Source of the DNA: Chara braunii
Taxonomy: Eukaryota; Streptophyta; Charophyceae; Charales; Characeae
NCBI GenBank assembly: GCA_003427395.1
Contig: BFEA01000072.1
Coordinates: forward strand, 1-33,236
Reading direction: 5' to 3'
DNA length: 33,236 bases
Shown: piece after piece, positions 10,691 through 20,120 of the stretch
How positions within the stretch are numbered: position 1 is the first letter of the stretch
Layout of the letters: every line of letters begins with the position of its first letter
Notes under the pieces: generated by a model
The model's input: the letters and a program-made list of their open reading frames with translations, nothing else
What the model was told of the DNA's origin: nothing
The model's database searches: none
Translations under genes and position numbers: made by a program

Positions 10691-11170
10691 ATTTACCTCA
10701 CACATTCTAGATGATAAACTGATTAGACCACCCAAATAAATAAGAGTTGCGATTTCGCTGTCCACCTCGCCCTTCACACCGAGAATGTCTCCAACTTTTC
10801 GTCTGAGAGACGCACTTGAAGGCAGCTCCAGATAGCGTAAGCGGAGAGCCTTGACACCAAGGGGTTCCTAATCCCTCGACGACATTCTTTGTTGCTTCTT
10901 GGGATGGGATATCTTCCATGAAGAAGAGCAGTCAGCATCCATTATCAAGCACCAATGACGTTTGCAAGCAAAATGAGCGATAGCGAATTCCAGAAACCAA
11001 GCAGCATCATACACATGAAACCAGATATTCGTGACCTCGAACCAAAAGCGGTCAGCATCCATTATCAAGCGGCAATGACGTTAAAAAAACATAATACAAA
11101 TGTGTGGCGTTTGGAACAGCTCGTGCAAAGCACACCAAAGACACTACTTTTGCATTCGGCAGTGGTCTAT
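10691..11170. repeat. Type 2 spacer with internal diverged duplications
   Basis: gtcagcatccattatcaagc occurs at 10,931 and 11,051, and gcagctccagatagcgtaag at about 10,823 and again near 11,259. The right part (11,051-11,170) matches 29,310-29,425 closely, after which the second copy jumps ahead 2.36 kb. Frames of 66-107 codons lie across the duplications on both strands and are not conserved. Confidence 0.7.
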
Positions 11171-11695
11171 ATAGGTGTAAGTGGACCCTTCGCGTTGCTC
11201 CACAGACAGGATACCGACAAAAGTGTCCCCATCTTTTCGTCTAACAGCCACACGTGCACGCAGCTCCAGATAGCGTAAGTGGGACATCTACTTTAGCTTC
11301 CCAGGACTGGGTGTCGACACATGGAACGTGGTGCCTGACATCCAAAAAATAGAAGCGACGAGAAAAACTAGTCAACCCAGACCCTTCCATCAGTCCTGAT
11401 CAGACGGCACTGTTGGACGCCATTTGGAAGCCCCCAATCGCACCCGTGCTTCTAAACCACTCTCAATGCTTCCAAATAAAGCAGACACTGCAAGATCAAA
11501 CGGTTTACGAAACATGTGCCGCACATCACAGGTTGTCAGAGGGTTCAGGTTGTCTACATAGGATTCAGGATGGTTTTCAGAGCAATCATCACGTGCAAAA
11601 ACGCATATCTTACTTGTTGACCATGACGTTCGTTGATCACCAATGCTAACAGCACTAACCTCCCCCCCCCACCCTTCTAAAGGGATGATCACATT
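11171..11695. repeat. H module, type 2, with one CACGTG unit
   Basis: 11,520-11,640 aligns with the H modules at 1,805 and 21,325 (ggttgtcagaggg, ctacataggattcag, gcaatcatcacgtgcaaaaa). Only one roughly 40-bp CACGTG unit is present (11,590-11,595), against two and three elsewhere. A run of nine C lies near 11,662. The stretch 11,280-11,500 is single-copy with no gene visible. Confidence 0.7.
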
Positions 11696-12720
11696 TCAAT
11701 ATCGGGGATACTACACAGGCAGGAAATTACTGCAGAACAAAAAACGGGAAAACAGTTGCTCCAGGATCTGTTCTAACTGACCTACAACGTATTACTGATA
11801 AACAATTTGCTCCGTAGAAGGTATCTCTGCTCGACAACAATGGAGCCCAAGTTGAGCGCTTCATGGGGATTCTGCCCCGCTAGGTCACAGATCTCACACC
11901 TTCTATCTGCAAAGAAGACATGCGGCACTGAAAGTCATGCCAGGACCTTTAAACTCAATGGGATCGGAACCTAAGCATTGTGACTCACTGCATCAGTATC
12001 AATTCAATCCTATGTTTGTCATCACAAAACTTGATTGCTACATTTACCCTCGTATGCCACTACAACAACCCTTTCCCCCCCCCCTTCTCTTCACCGCACC
12101 CGTCTTTACGACGGATCAGATTCACTGGCTTTGGTAACAAAGGCGATGTTGAATCAACGTCGGTCATTTGGGGAAAGAACAGAATCATCTTCTCCCAATA
12201 TTTTTACCGCTCCGCATGACCACTTACTTTTGCCGTGTTTTGAATTCGGAATTAACCTGCGGAGCCGGCACTCCATAACCGAGCCGGCGGCACATAAACC
12301 AATATACGGATGACGAATTTCCATCCCCAACACGACTGTTGGTGTTCCAGTAGACAGGTCAATGGATGTGGATTCTGCCCAGCCATTGGTTTGTAAACTG
12401 AAAGATTTCTATCTGCTTCTATTGACTCTCAAAGTGCACACGACCACAGTGAGAAACACCTCGAGAAGCAATCCTTGCATATCACACAAACATGCCGAAA
12501 CCGGACCCGTTAAATGACTAATCCATGCCCCTAGCCATTCGTCCAGCTTCACAAGGACAATAAACACTACGACAAAGACTGAGACACCTTTCGGCATCAG
12601 ATAGGAGCGAAAGACTAGACAATCATTTCATAGCCTCCACAGCTCAGATGAACTATTAGATCATCATTTGACATACTCCACGAACTACAGTGAAAGACAT
12701 CAAGTTCCCGGTCATTTCCA
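11696..12720. repeat. H-end and A module, type 2, with spacer
   Basis: 11,696-11,935 matches 1-190, and 12,110-12,545 matches the A modules (closest to 190-600). 12,600-12,700 (aaagactagacaatcattt, tcatagcctcc, cagatgaactattaga) matches the flanks of the hAT-like element and is its empty site. A run of about ten C lies at 12,075-12,084. A one-base change in the aacaccaacag region shifts the frame relative to other A copies. Confidence 0.8.
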
Positions 12721-13490
12721 TCCCTCTCCAAAACGATAAGGCACAACAAGGCACAGGACTACGATTTGAGTGAACGCAATCATTTGCAACTCTCCGATGG
12801 GACTGGATAATTTCAGACTCTTCAACCTGGCCAGCCTGGCCATGCCTGCCCGCCCGACCTAAAACATCGAACCTACCGCCTAGCAGAAGGTTTGACGAAG
12901 CAAGAACTAATCAACGTCCCTGAATATTTTCCGAGTTTCTCGGTGCCGGAAAGGAGCGTCAAGATCGCCAAATTTGGGGTGCTCCTATGTTGGGCCGTCG
13001 CCCGGCCAGGCACGCCCGGGCCAGTTGGGCAGAGGGGTGGTAGCCTGGCAAAACCCAGATGGGTCAAAAAAGAGGCAAGGGTCCCAAAAAAAAACAAAAA
13101 CAAAAAAACTGCACTTGGCCTGAGCAGTCAGAAACCAGTCTTAACCCCGTTTTTGGTGATGGGTCATCCAGGGGGGGTTGGGGGGTAGAGAGTGACTAAA
13201 GCTGTTAAAAGGGTACATTTGTACTCGTGTTTTCTCATTTATTTTTATCTTAAAATTAAGAAGGAATTTTGAGGTGGCCCTCGGCCAGAAATCATTTGTA
13301 GTGCAATTTGGCACATTTTGTATCCGATATGCCTAGCATTCAGTTGTTCTCACGCGTGTTCCTTAAAAGCTAAATCCCAGAGGCATACACTACCCAGAAC
13401 ACCTAAGGGCATGCCAGCCCTGATTATGGGAGCCCGGTGAATTGGGTAAAACATATGTACAAAAAATTGCCAAGATACAGATAATTTTTC
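12721..13490. other. Single-copy GC-rich insertion-like stretch
   Basis: No counterpart in the window. 12,820-13,050 is GC-rich with repeated ggcc/gcccgg words (ctggccagcctggcc; gcccggccaggcacgcccgg), followed by an A-rich patch at about 13,087-13,110 and then AT-rich DNA at 13,200-13,300. Composition differs from the surrounding repeat, which suggests inserted DNA, but I find no terminal repeats or flanking duplication. Confidence 0.45.
12867..13060 (+). CDS. Doubtful coding fragment, function unknown
   Basis: After a stop near 12,860, a plus-strand frame stays open and reads KQELINVPEYFPSFSVPERS and onward for over 60 residues. In its first 45 codons the third positions favour G and C (atc aac gtc, ttc tcg gtg ccg, agc gtc aag atc gcc), unlike the rest of the window. 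It has no ATG start and ends in a low-complexity lysine-rich tail encoded by the A-rich patch. It could be a captured or decayed exon. I recognise no family, and it may equally be chance in GC-rich DNA. Confidence 0.2.
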
Positions 13491-13671
13491 TTAAGTACGT
13501 GTGTTCCTTGAGAGGGAAATTCGCAGATACTTTTTCTATAGCGATAGCGGATCTTCGTTATGAATACGATTTCTTCTGAATACGATTTCACACTGGTTGT
13601 TTTTCTCCGAGAGGGATACATACGCATTGCAACTCTAATTGGAAACTGCCACCACAGTTTAGAGGGACTAT
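13491..13671. repeat. Left flank of the LTR-like insertion
   Basis: Aligns with about 29,430-29,603 (gaatacgatttcttctgaat, ctggttgttt, tttagagggactat). The match stops exactly at 13,671 and resumes at 14,575, which sets the insertion limits. Confidence 0.75.
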
Positions 13672-13777
13672 TGGACGACTAACCAATTGAAACGGTTTCA
13701 CCTGCGTCGCGTAACAGGCATAGTTACCGGGGTTCGATCCCTATACCTACCTACTACCTGTGTACAACATCACTAAA

Positions 13778-13852
13778 CCCTGTGGGAGTTGAACCCGCGA
13801 CTTGCCCTAGAAAAGTCATATTGACTCTTTTACCCAGTCTGGTGACGTGGAC
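13778..13852 (-). other. tRNA-like (Pol III A/B box) segment, degenerate
   Basis: On the minus strand an A-box-like stretch (agactgggtaaaagag, about 13,826-13,841) is followed at roughly tRNA spacing by a B-box match (ggttcaactcc, 13,785-13,795). Acceptor arms do not pair and the anticodon arm is malformed, so this is not a working tRNA. A second B-box match (ggttcgatccc, 13,731-13,741) lies on the plus strand close by. It may be a tRNA-derived SINE remnant or chance. Confidence 0.25.
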
Positions 13853-13889
13853 TCCATCTGTAGACTTTAGTTTTAGTAGTCATAGGGTC

Positions 13890-14410
13890 AGTATAGGTCG
13901 TAGCTGCGTAGCCTAGGACATAGAAGTTCGAAGTGTACCTTTGTCTGGTCAAAGGGTCAGACCACAGCTGAGCCAGCAAGGGAGAGTAGTCTAGTCGGAA
14001 AGGATAGTCCTACCCTAGTCTAGTCAGCAGTACAAGGTCCCAGTCCTCACCTCAATACAGTCAGCAATAGGTCATAGCTGCTACAGTAGCCGGTCCCATT
14101 CCTCACCTAGTACAGTCAGCAACAAGTCGTATCTGCTACCTAGCCTAGGACCTTCTAAAAAGTCCAAATCCCTTTGTGACTGAGTCAGCAAGGGAGAGTC
14201 CTAGTAGTTAGCGAAGGGCAGTCCTGGTCCTACTCCTATCTACCCTAGGACCTTCTAGAGGTCCGAAGTGTCCCTTCTTAGGTCAAAGGGTCAGACCATG
14301 GCTGAGTCAGCAAGGGAGAGTCCTAGTCTAGCTAGCAAAGGGCAGTCCTAGTCCTATCCTAGTATAGTCAGCAGTGCCCGGTCCCAATCCTCACCTAGTA
14401 CAGTTAGCAA
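13890..14410. repeat. Diverged tandem repeats inside the LTR-like element
   Basis: About three irregular units share gcctaggac or ccctaggaccttct, ggtcaaagggtcagacca, gagtcagcaagggagagtcc, gggcagtcct, agtcagca and atcctcacctagtacag. Units begin near 13,905, 14,130 and 14,240 and vary in length through internal deletions. The gtca/agtc-rich texture is unlike the rest of the window. They lie just upstream of the TATA box, where LTR enhancer repeats are often found. Confidence 0.7.
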
Positions 14411-14439
14411 GTACCATGCGGGGCTGTGCACGAAACGAG

Positions 14440-14448
14440 TATAAATAA
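14440..14448 (+). promoter_or_regulatory. TATA box of LTR-like element
   Basis: tataaataa lies in a g/c-richer setting. Transcription would be expected to begin about 25-35 bp downstream, near the attcattcattc stretch at 14,465-14,476. It is the best core-promoter match I noticed, and its position suits an LTR. Confidence 0.45.
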
Positions 14449-14574
14449 AGAGGCAGCGTCCAATCATTCATTCATTCTGCCTGTGAGCCATGCGGAAGCT
14501 CTGTCCGAGCCACTTGTGCATCAGAGGTCTGCAGGTGCCCGAGGAAGAAGTGGGTTACCACGTCTGATTCCACA

Positions 14575-15149
14575 ATGAGAGGCAAAGGTAATCACAATAT
14601 CCTCACACGTCTTCGAAAAAATGCTGCATGCATCCCTCTGATACCATTCGTTTCTTGTGAATCGGACATCTACGGGGCTCGAATGACAACAAGGCGCATT
14701 GCAGCCTGCCAAAACCCGTTCTACGCAAAAACACAGGAACCGGTCCCAATTAAAGCACTTCGACATCAGACCCATACCCCAACACCCAGTGGGCATAAAT
14801 GTGTGGTAACTTTACCACTCGATGGGATGTCTAACAGAAACCCTAAACGTTTGCGAGTTTTGGTATCAGATAGCGAAAGACATGCTCAGGGTTTTCACTG
14901 CCAGCTGTGGCTCATAACGAACAAGCGTGACAGAATCATCACTTACCAGTCTCGTGAACCAAAAACGCGCATTCCCACTTCCAACTGCGGCTTCGCCTCT
15001 TCACTCTTTGCTATTCTGCGTGCTGTTTTGCTATCGACCCACGATATTTCCGGGGAATCATTTCTTGACCACTCCGTGAAAACCTCAACTGAGAAGCGCC
15101 CACAATCACACCAATCTACTCTGTACATATACAACACACGTCAACTTCA
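14575..15149. repeat. Type 2 middle segment, first copy (non-coding or decayed)
   Basis: Aligns with 29,626-30,420 (gagaggcaaaggtaatca, cataaatgtgtggt, ggtatcagatagcgaaagac, cactgccagctgtggctcat). It contains a 194-codon plus frame, the longest in the first half. The same words lie in three different frames in the second copy because of indels and a roughly 170-bp length difference, so the long frame is not conserved. An old pseudogene cannot be excluded, but no family is recognised. Confidence 0.7.
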
Positions 15150-15735
15150 TGATTACTAAAATGGTTTTTGCTGTTCCGCCATCTCCAAGTTTGGCAAATT
15201 TCGCAAACACTTTCTCTGATGATCTATATCCTATTCTGCGTCTGAGTGTCAAAATTTTCAGTGACAACAGAACAAAAGTGGCGCACAAGCGTCATCCGCG
15301 GTCACTACTCCCTTCAGAACGCTTTCCCTGTTGTTTCTCGGAACGGGATAATAACCATGGAATCATTCACATCCAGTTTGAAGAAGCCCACACATCCAGC
15401 ACAGCTATAGCAGCCGCTGGCTCAGAATCTACCCATGGCTTCTCCTCGGGAACTGCTTCCTCAGCGAACTCTCCCTGGCTGTGGGGAACAGCCAGTGCCT
15501 CCGAATGCTGAAAAGGTTGCTGCCTCCCCCCATTACCATTTTCTGCAGGCCATGGATGCTCGTGATAGTACCGGGCCCTTCCCTGTCCGAGAATTCCAGA
15601 CAGATTTACAGGGGGCCAGCCTTTCCAACTACCGAGGAAGGAGTCTGCACACAGCCTGCCAACGAGAATAACGAACACATCCCGACGCTGTGTGCTCATT
15701 TACAAATACTTTTCCCATTCACTGGCCTCCAGATG
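15150..15735. other. Single-copy stretch replacing 30,421-31,088
   Basis: Both large copies have unrelated sequence between the same flanks, here about 585 bp and there about 670 bp. This one is richer in G+C from 15,390 to 15,640 and holds frames on both strands (plus 15,149-15,511; minus 15,367-15,699). Confidence 0.5.
15367..15699 (-). CDS. Doubtful ORF or gene fragment, function unknown
   Basis: A 110-codon minus-strand frame opening MSTQRRDVFVILVGRLCADS and ending in an acidic, alanine-rich tail (EEAVPEEKPWVDSEPAAAIA). The N-terminal third has a short hydrophobic stretch (VFVILVG), and the middle holds Gly/Gln/His-rich sequence. It is single-copy, so no test of selection is possible here. 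Two plus-strand frames overlap it, and GC-rich DNA favours open frames. No family is recognised. Confidence 0.2.
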   Translation of the reverse strand: MSTQRRDVFVILVGRLCADSFLGSWKGWPPVNLSGILGQGRARYYHEHPWPAENGNGGRQQPFQHSEALAVPHSQGEFAEEAVPEEKPWVDSEPAAAIAVLDVWASSNWM

Positions 15736-16270
15736 CGATGCACGGGTAGGGGCGATGTGGTTTGACCCTCATGCATAGGCAGTAGAAGTCCTGTTTCTGC
15801 AACCCATCTATCAAATCTCAACAACCGAGCGTGCAGTGTGTGGGGTGAGTTACACAGAGCATAGGCTTGTGATGCATAGTTCATCCGGTGCAAATAACGA
15901 ATTTCCGTTACGCATAGTTGATCCGATGCAAATGACGAGTTTCCGTCTCCGACACAACTGTTGGGTGTTCCAGTAGACAGGTCAATGGATGTGGATTCTG
16001 CCCACCCATTGGTTTGTAAACTGAAAGATTTCTATCTGCTTCCATCGACTCTCAAAGTGCAAACGACCACGGTGAGAAACACCTCGGGAAAGAATTCGTT
16101 CAAATTGACACAAACACACCAAAACATTACACGAGTCCTAGCGATTCATGCAGCTACATTACACAAACATTACAACCAAATAGCGATGTGTATCCTCAAA
16201 AGAGTAATTTTCGTCTCTAAACATATAGGGATATTTTGGCCTGAACATCAAACCAAATTACAGTAGAAGA
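15736..16270. repeat. A' module (3' half of A), type 2, first copy
   Basis: 15,740-15,900 matches 31,090-31,250 (gggtaggggcgatgtgg, aacccatctatcaaatctca, aggcttgtgatgcatagttc). From about 15,937 it matches the 3' half of the A module (gtagacaggtcaatggatgt, ggtttgtaaactgaaag). The 5' half of A is missing here and turns up at 17,530. A short local duplication (gttcatccggtgcaaa / gttgatccgatgcaaa) adjoins the junction at 15,880-15,940. Confidence 0.8.
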
Positions 16271-16560
16271 CTTCCACAAACCACAAGCACGACTGGGGAA
16301 TTCAAATAAACATCACACGGGTCATTCGAATTTCGAATTGCCATTCACGTGGCCGTTGAAGGCAAAAAAACACAAGCGCGACTGGGGAATATTCTGCATC
16401 TACAGGAGCGTGACACTGTCAGGAGAGATCTTGCGTTTCACATCATCCAATGGTCAGATGAACTATTAGAATTATTATCGGCCACACCCAATAACACTCG
16501 TCACTCAAATCTCCCGTTATCCAGAAATGCCAGAAGCATGTTACCTTCATAAGTCCAACA
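16271..16560. repeat. A'-C spacer kept in first copy only
   Basis: 16,375-16,560 resembles the type 1 sequence before C (about 4,045-4,200 and 23,155-23,335; aggagcgtgacactgt, catccaatggtcag, cccaataacactcgtcac). The second type 2 copy goes from about 31,535 straight to cccaataacactcc. Because type 1 has the segment too, the second copy most likely lost it. A CACGTG lies near 16,347. Confidence 0.7.
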
Positions 16561-17130
16561 TCGAGGACAACCAGAAACATACTCGCTGTGCCATGGAGGT
16601 CCAATCCTCTATTTTGCATCAGCGAAGAAGACGCAGAGGTGATCCAAAGTGGTCGAGTTCATTAAGGTATATATTTGATACTAAGTATTGATGCATGATT
16701 TTGCAGAATACGTATCCAGGAACAAACCCCCTAACCGTAGAGAAACATCCCGACCCATCCACCTCAGCACAGGCCTTGGATGCACTGCTAATAATTACGT
16801 GGAAATTCACCGTGGACTAGGTTCATTAGATTTGTATCCGGATTCTCCCTCTGGTTAGACATGCATGTTACCTCCTGATATGTACCGAGGACTAACCAGT
16901 TATTGGCAAAGGCCAAGCACTTAGCCACATCTAAGGTCCTATCATTCGAACAATTACCATCGCGATGTCGGAGGAAAAAAGTAGCGCAAGTGGCTGGAAT
17001 GAAAAACCGGCGCGTCGCATCCTCACAATCCAACTTTAGGCAACAACGAGGGATCAGTCCGAGTGAAAGCGGATTGATCGCAGATACCAAATTGCCCACC
17101 TTGCCTGATTTATCCATATAAGGCCCACTT
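16561..17130. repeat. C module, type 2, first copy
   Basis: Begins with the common core (gaggacaaccagaaacatac ... tattttgcatcagcg), then diverges from the other three copies at 16,625-16,690 (gtggtcgagttcattaagg) before returning to type 2 sequence (tgatgcatgattttgcagaa, cgtatccaggaaca). It includes the four-copy block gcgatgtcggaggaaaaaag at about 16,961. The minus frame 16,788-17,159 (123 codons) is not kept in the other copies. Confidence 0.8.
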
Positions 17131-17640
17131 CTTCGCGAGGCTGATGGTTTCGGAAACACCCGCGTTCACCAAGCCATTCTGCCAGCACGCAGTACATATG
17201 CCCCCGATCCCCGAAAGTCCGAGTCCCCAAACAGCCCGAGTCCCCAATCCCGCAGTCCCATCCCCAAAGCCCAATGCTCCTGACTTCAAATCCCAGCAGC
17301 ATGACTAAGAGACTCGCTCAGCCATTCACCTCATGCTCAAAAGACAAGAATTTATACTCGTTTCCCACTACAGGGAGAAAGGAACAGCAGAACCCCTCAC
17401 ACCAGCATGCAGTCATCCAAGCATCGTATTGACTGTTGCAAGGACAATGACACATGCTATACAATACAAGTTTCAATTTCCAACTCCCAACGACTCGCTG
17501 AGGAACAGCCGGACTGCTGTCGTGTTTGTGAGGGATCAGATTCACTGGCTTTGCTAACAAAGGCAATGTTGAATCAACGTCGGTCATTTGGGGAAAGAAC
17601 ATAATCATCATCTCCCGATATATTTGCCACGCGACATACC
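17131..17640. repeat. E and A'' (5' half of A), type 2, first copy
   Basis: Matches 32,240-32,770 (gctgatggtttcggaaacac, ttcaaatcccagcagcatga, ggatttatactcgtttccca with small changes, then tcagattcactggcttt and cggtcatttggggaaagaac). The A similarity stops after about 17,635, so only the 5' half of A is present. The region around 17,140-17,180 corresponds to the left arm of the perfect hairpin in the second copy, but here no right arm follows. Confidence 0.8.
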
Positions 17641-18600
17641 CATAAACCAAATTGAGCACATGTCGTGCAGCCATTCTATTCAGGTGAAGACGGTAGCCCA
17701 AGTGAATAGCAGGCAACAGGTCTCAGAGAGTGTGACACTTCGCACGTCCTAAACAATGTGCGGCAAAAGCCAGAGGATCTCTCTGCCTCCCACGCAAAGT
17801 TAAAAGGTAGTCAACACCACAGATTGAGAATACGAGTGCAAAGACTTTTCCCGCCGGCAGACAGAGGGCGGTGTCACACGTGCTCGGAACGTGCAGCGAC
17901 AATTCCTCAGAATGTGTAACAACAATTTCAATATCCCCAGTCCGAAGACTTCATTGAAATCCGCTATTCATCACAGGCCGTATCGCCTAAGAACTTGGAA
18001 CACACCTCAATTCTGCAACGCTCGCAATGATGCCACATGGGTGTCAAAAATTTAAACACATGAACCCCCTTCTGTTTTCCAGTGGCTCGAACCTCTACGA
18101 CCCCCAAATGTTGGAAAAAACACACGGATTATTGGATACAATATAACAATAATAAAGAATACGAAGTCAACGAACGTGCCTGCACCGATATCCACGTGTT
18201 GTTCAAGTCGACCGTTCTCGGCACACTGCACAGACAACTCAACAATGCATACAGGATTACACATGGACATGGACCACAAATTCTGCCCAATCACCCCCTA
18301 CTTATCGTGCAGACAGAAATCCTAAAAACCGCAAACCCCCTACTAATCGTGCTGGCAGAAATCCTAAAAACCGCAAACATGGCTTCACAGATGGACCACA
18401 AATGAGCACATCCATATTCAACGGAACTCAGTGAATGCCATTTTGCGATGCTACACTATACCAAACGTGCTACCAAAGGGGACATACGCCAGGAACAATC
18501 CTCAGGAAAAAATTAGAGTGTTTTAAGTTTATACATCACGGACTGCTTTCAACTGTTAGGTTTCTCATCAGCGGATTGCTCTGGCTCGTCCTCTAGTCCT
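17641..18600. repeat. Type 2 end segment, first copy, with 775 bp missing from second copy
   Basis: 17,670-17,735 (attctattcaggtgaagacg, gcaacaggtctcaga) matches 33,097-33,160. 18,511-18,588 (attagagtgttttaagttta, ggtttctcatcagcggattg) matches the very end of the window. The intervening 775 bp (17,736-18,510) are absent from the second copy. That interval has frames of 80 and 107 codons on opposite strands and no recognisable gene. Confidence 0.75.
18304..18384. repeat. 42-bp tandem duplication
   Basis: atcgtgcagacagaaatcct at 18,304 is repeated from 18,346 as atcgtgctggcagaaatcct, both followed by aaaaaccgcaaac. The flanks also share accacaaat words. Confidence 0.8.
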
Positions 18601-19460
18601 TGCAACAAATCAATATGATTACCTATATGTGGTCCATGGCAAAATCGCAATCCACTTCATCACAAAAAGGCAAACTGGGCAAGCATCCACACGCAGCCCA
18701 CTGGCTTTAGCGCCAAAACCTGATTGTCTTCTCCACGACAATAATTCTCGACTCAGTGGAAGAAGAAGTCGTTTTGATGTGTACGGCTCATTGGAGACCA
18801 AAGTTCCCAGGTAGCCCACTGGCTAGAAAGCCAACTTCATCATCATCGATCTGACTGATAAGACAACCCCCCAAATCATAATACGCACACTCACGGATTG
18901 AAAAGATCATGCTCCGCCTCACGAAAAAGAATACTACAATTCGAAAACGGCCACTGCGGTTCAAAGAGCACATCGGATATTGCTTGTAGATGCTTGCACA
19001 ACACGTGACTTGGTATTCCCTCCACTTCATGATTATGACATGACAGGACTTCATGTGATGCTATGAGCAGGCAGACAATGCCTCACAATGACTTCTTATC
19101 ATGTCAGTGACAACACGAGCAGACGCTCCTGTTAGACATAAACAAACATCATGGCCCACTTAATACAATACATGTTACTGGGAGAGAATAACCAATCTCA
19201 TCCATCTTTTGACTCACCATCTAGAACTTAGACATAGCAATTGTATGTAGCAGTTTGCGAAACATGCAGCCCATATGCACGGGAACATGTATTAGGAACA
19301 GCATGCATTTGTGGACCTCTGCTGTCCATGCTTCCAACCATTCGCAGAAACAGGAAAAAGTGGTCCAAACCTGGTAACGATCGCCTCCAGCCACACGCAT
19401 GAATACCTTCACAAAAATACATACATGCCACAACGACCGTCACACAGTTCGACAAATTCT
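18601..19460. other. Stretch between the two large copies, nothing recognised
   Basis: It has no clear paralogue in the window because its counterpart would lie beyond the right end. Open frames are 60-88 codons on both strands and overlap one another. No transposon ends, RNA gene or promoter are recognised. Confidence 0.5.
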
Positions 19461-19467
19461 ACAGCTA

Positions 19468-19875
19468 CCACGGTGGAACTTCCAGTTTCGCCGTTCGTCA
19501 GACATATGCTCTACCTCAGATTCAGAGCATTCGATTTGAGAACCGCAACTCACCCTCTTCGGGCGCTCTACAGTCCATGACCCAGTAGTACCAAGGATCA
19601 GGATAACGTCAACCCAAAGAGCAGTTCAGACTCGTGTGCACTACACCGTCTGTTAAGCAGGTGGGAACTCTACCAGATCAACATACTAGAACAACATGAA
19701 CACAGTTTTTCATGCACATGCTCCACCACGGCTCAACTTCCAACTTCGGAGTTCTTCAGACATACACTCGATCCATAGTATACGATTCGAGAACAGCAGT
19801 TCACCCTCTCCTGGCACTCCACGATCCATAGCGAGGATCAGGATAACGTCGGCCCAGATAGTATGATTCGAGAAC
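19468..19875. repeat. Diverged tandem duplication, period about 240-256 bp
   Basis: The first unit (about 19,468-19,612) and second unit (about 19,725-19,855) share aacttccar, cagacata, gattygagaac, ctcaccctct, and aggatcaggataacgtc (19,594 and 19,834). Indels make the period irregular. No gene is seen. Confidence 0.75.
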
Positions 19876-19919
19876 CAATAGCAATTTGTGATAACAGACA
19901 CGTACTGTAGGTAATCTTA

Positions 19920-20120
19920 ACATGAGCAAGTCTGAGATCAAGCACTTCAGCCACAACCCCCAGTTTCAGCAGAGTAACAAATCCCCAAAAGCACTCGTAC
20001 CTGCGTACTCACTATGGCATGCAACCGGAAAACCGCCGTGCTTCATTCCCACTGAACACGAACACTGCTCCTCCCGACACATCATGCAACAGAAACAAGG
20101 AAGCGTCACAAATCGTCCTT
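19920..20120. repeat. Leader of B3, sharing short modules with 8,950 and 26,185
   Basis: gagatcaagcacttcagcca at about 19,935 recurs at about 26,188, and the gcttcattcccactgaacac region (about 20,040-20,090) resembles 8,970-9,020. These shared fragments show that more of the repeat unit once existed here. The frames 19,922-20,227 + and 19,966-20,253 - are shadows of each other with no recognisable product. Confidence 0.6.

Larger units (their letters stand above)
13672..14574 (+). mobile_element. Solo-LTR-like insertion, about 0.9 kb
   Basis: This block is absent from the paralogue, where tttagagggactat (29,590-29,603) is followed within about eight bases by gagaggcgaaggtaatc. It starts TGGACG and ends TTCCACA, that is TG...CA as in LTRs, and has a TATA box 130 bp before its end, as expected for a U3-R-U5 order on the plus strand. 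There is no internal retroelement domain and no second LTR, hence solo. A clean 5-bp target duplication is not visible (actat on the left, atgag on the right), so exact ends are uncertain. It also carries Pol III box-like sequence and diverged tandem repeats. Confidence 0.5.

Noticed and set aside
13778-13852. Functional tRNA gene
   Set aside because: Box matches are present, but the acceptor stem does not pair and the anticodon arm is malformed.
14575-15159. 194-codon plus-strand frame as a gene
   Set aside because: The paralogue at 29,623 shares only the first dozen codons in frame; the rest is spread over other frames by indels, and no family is recognised.
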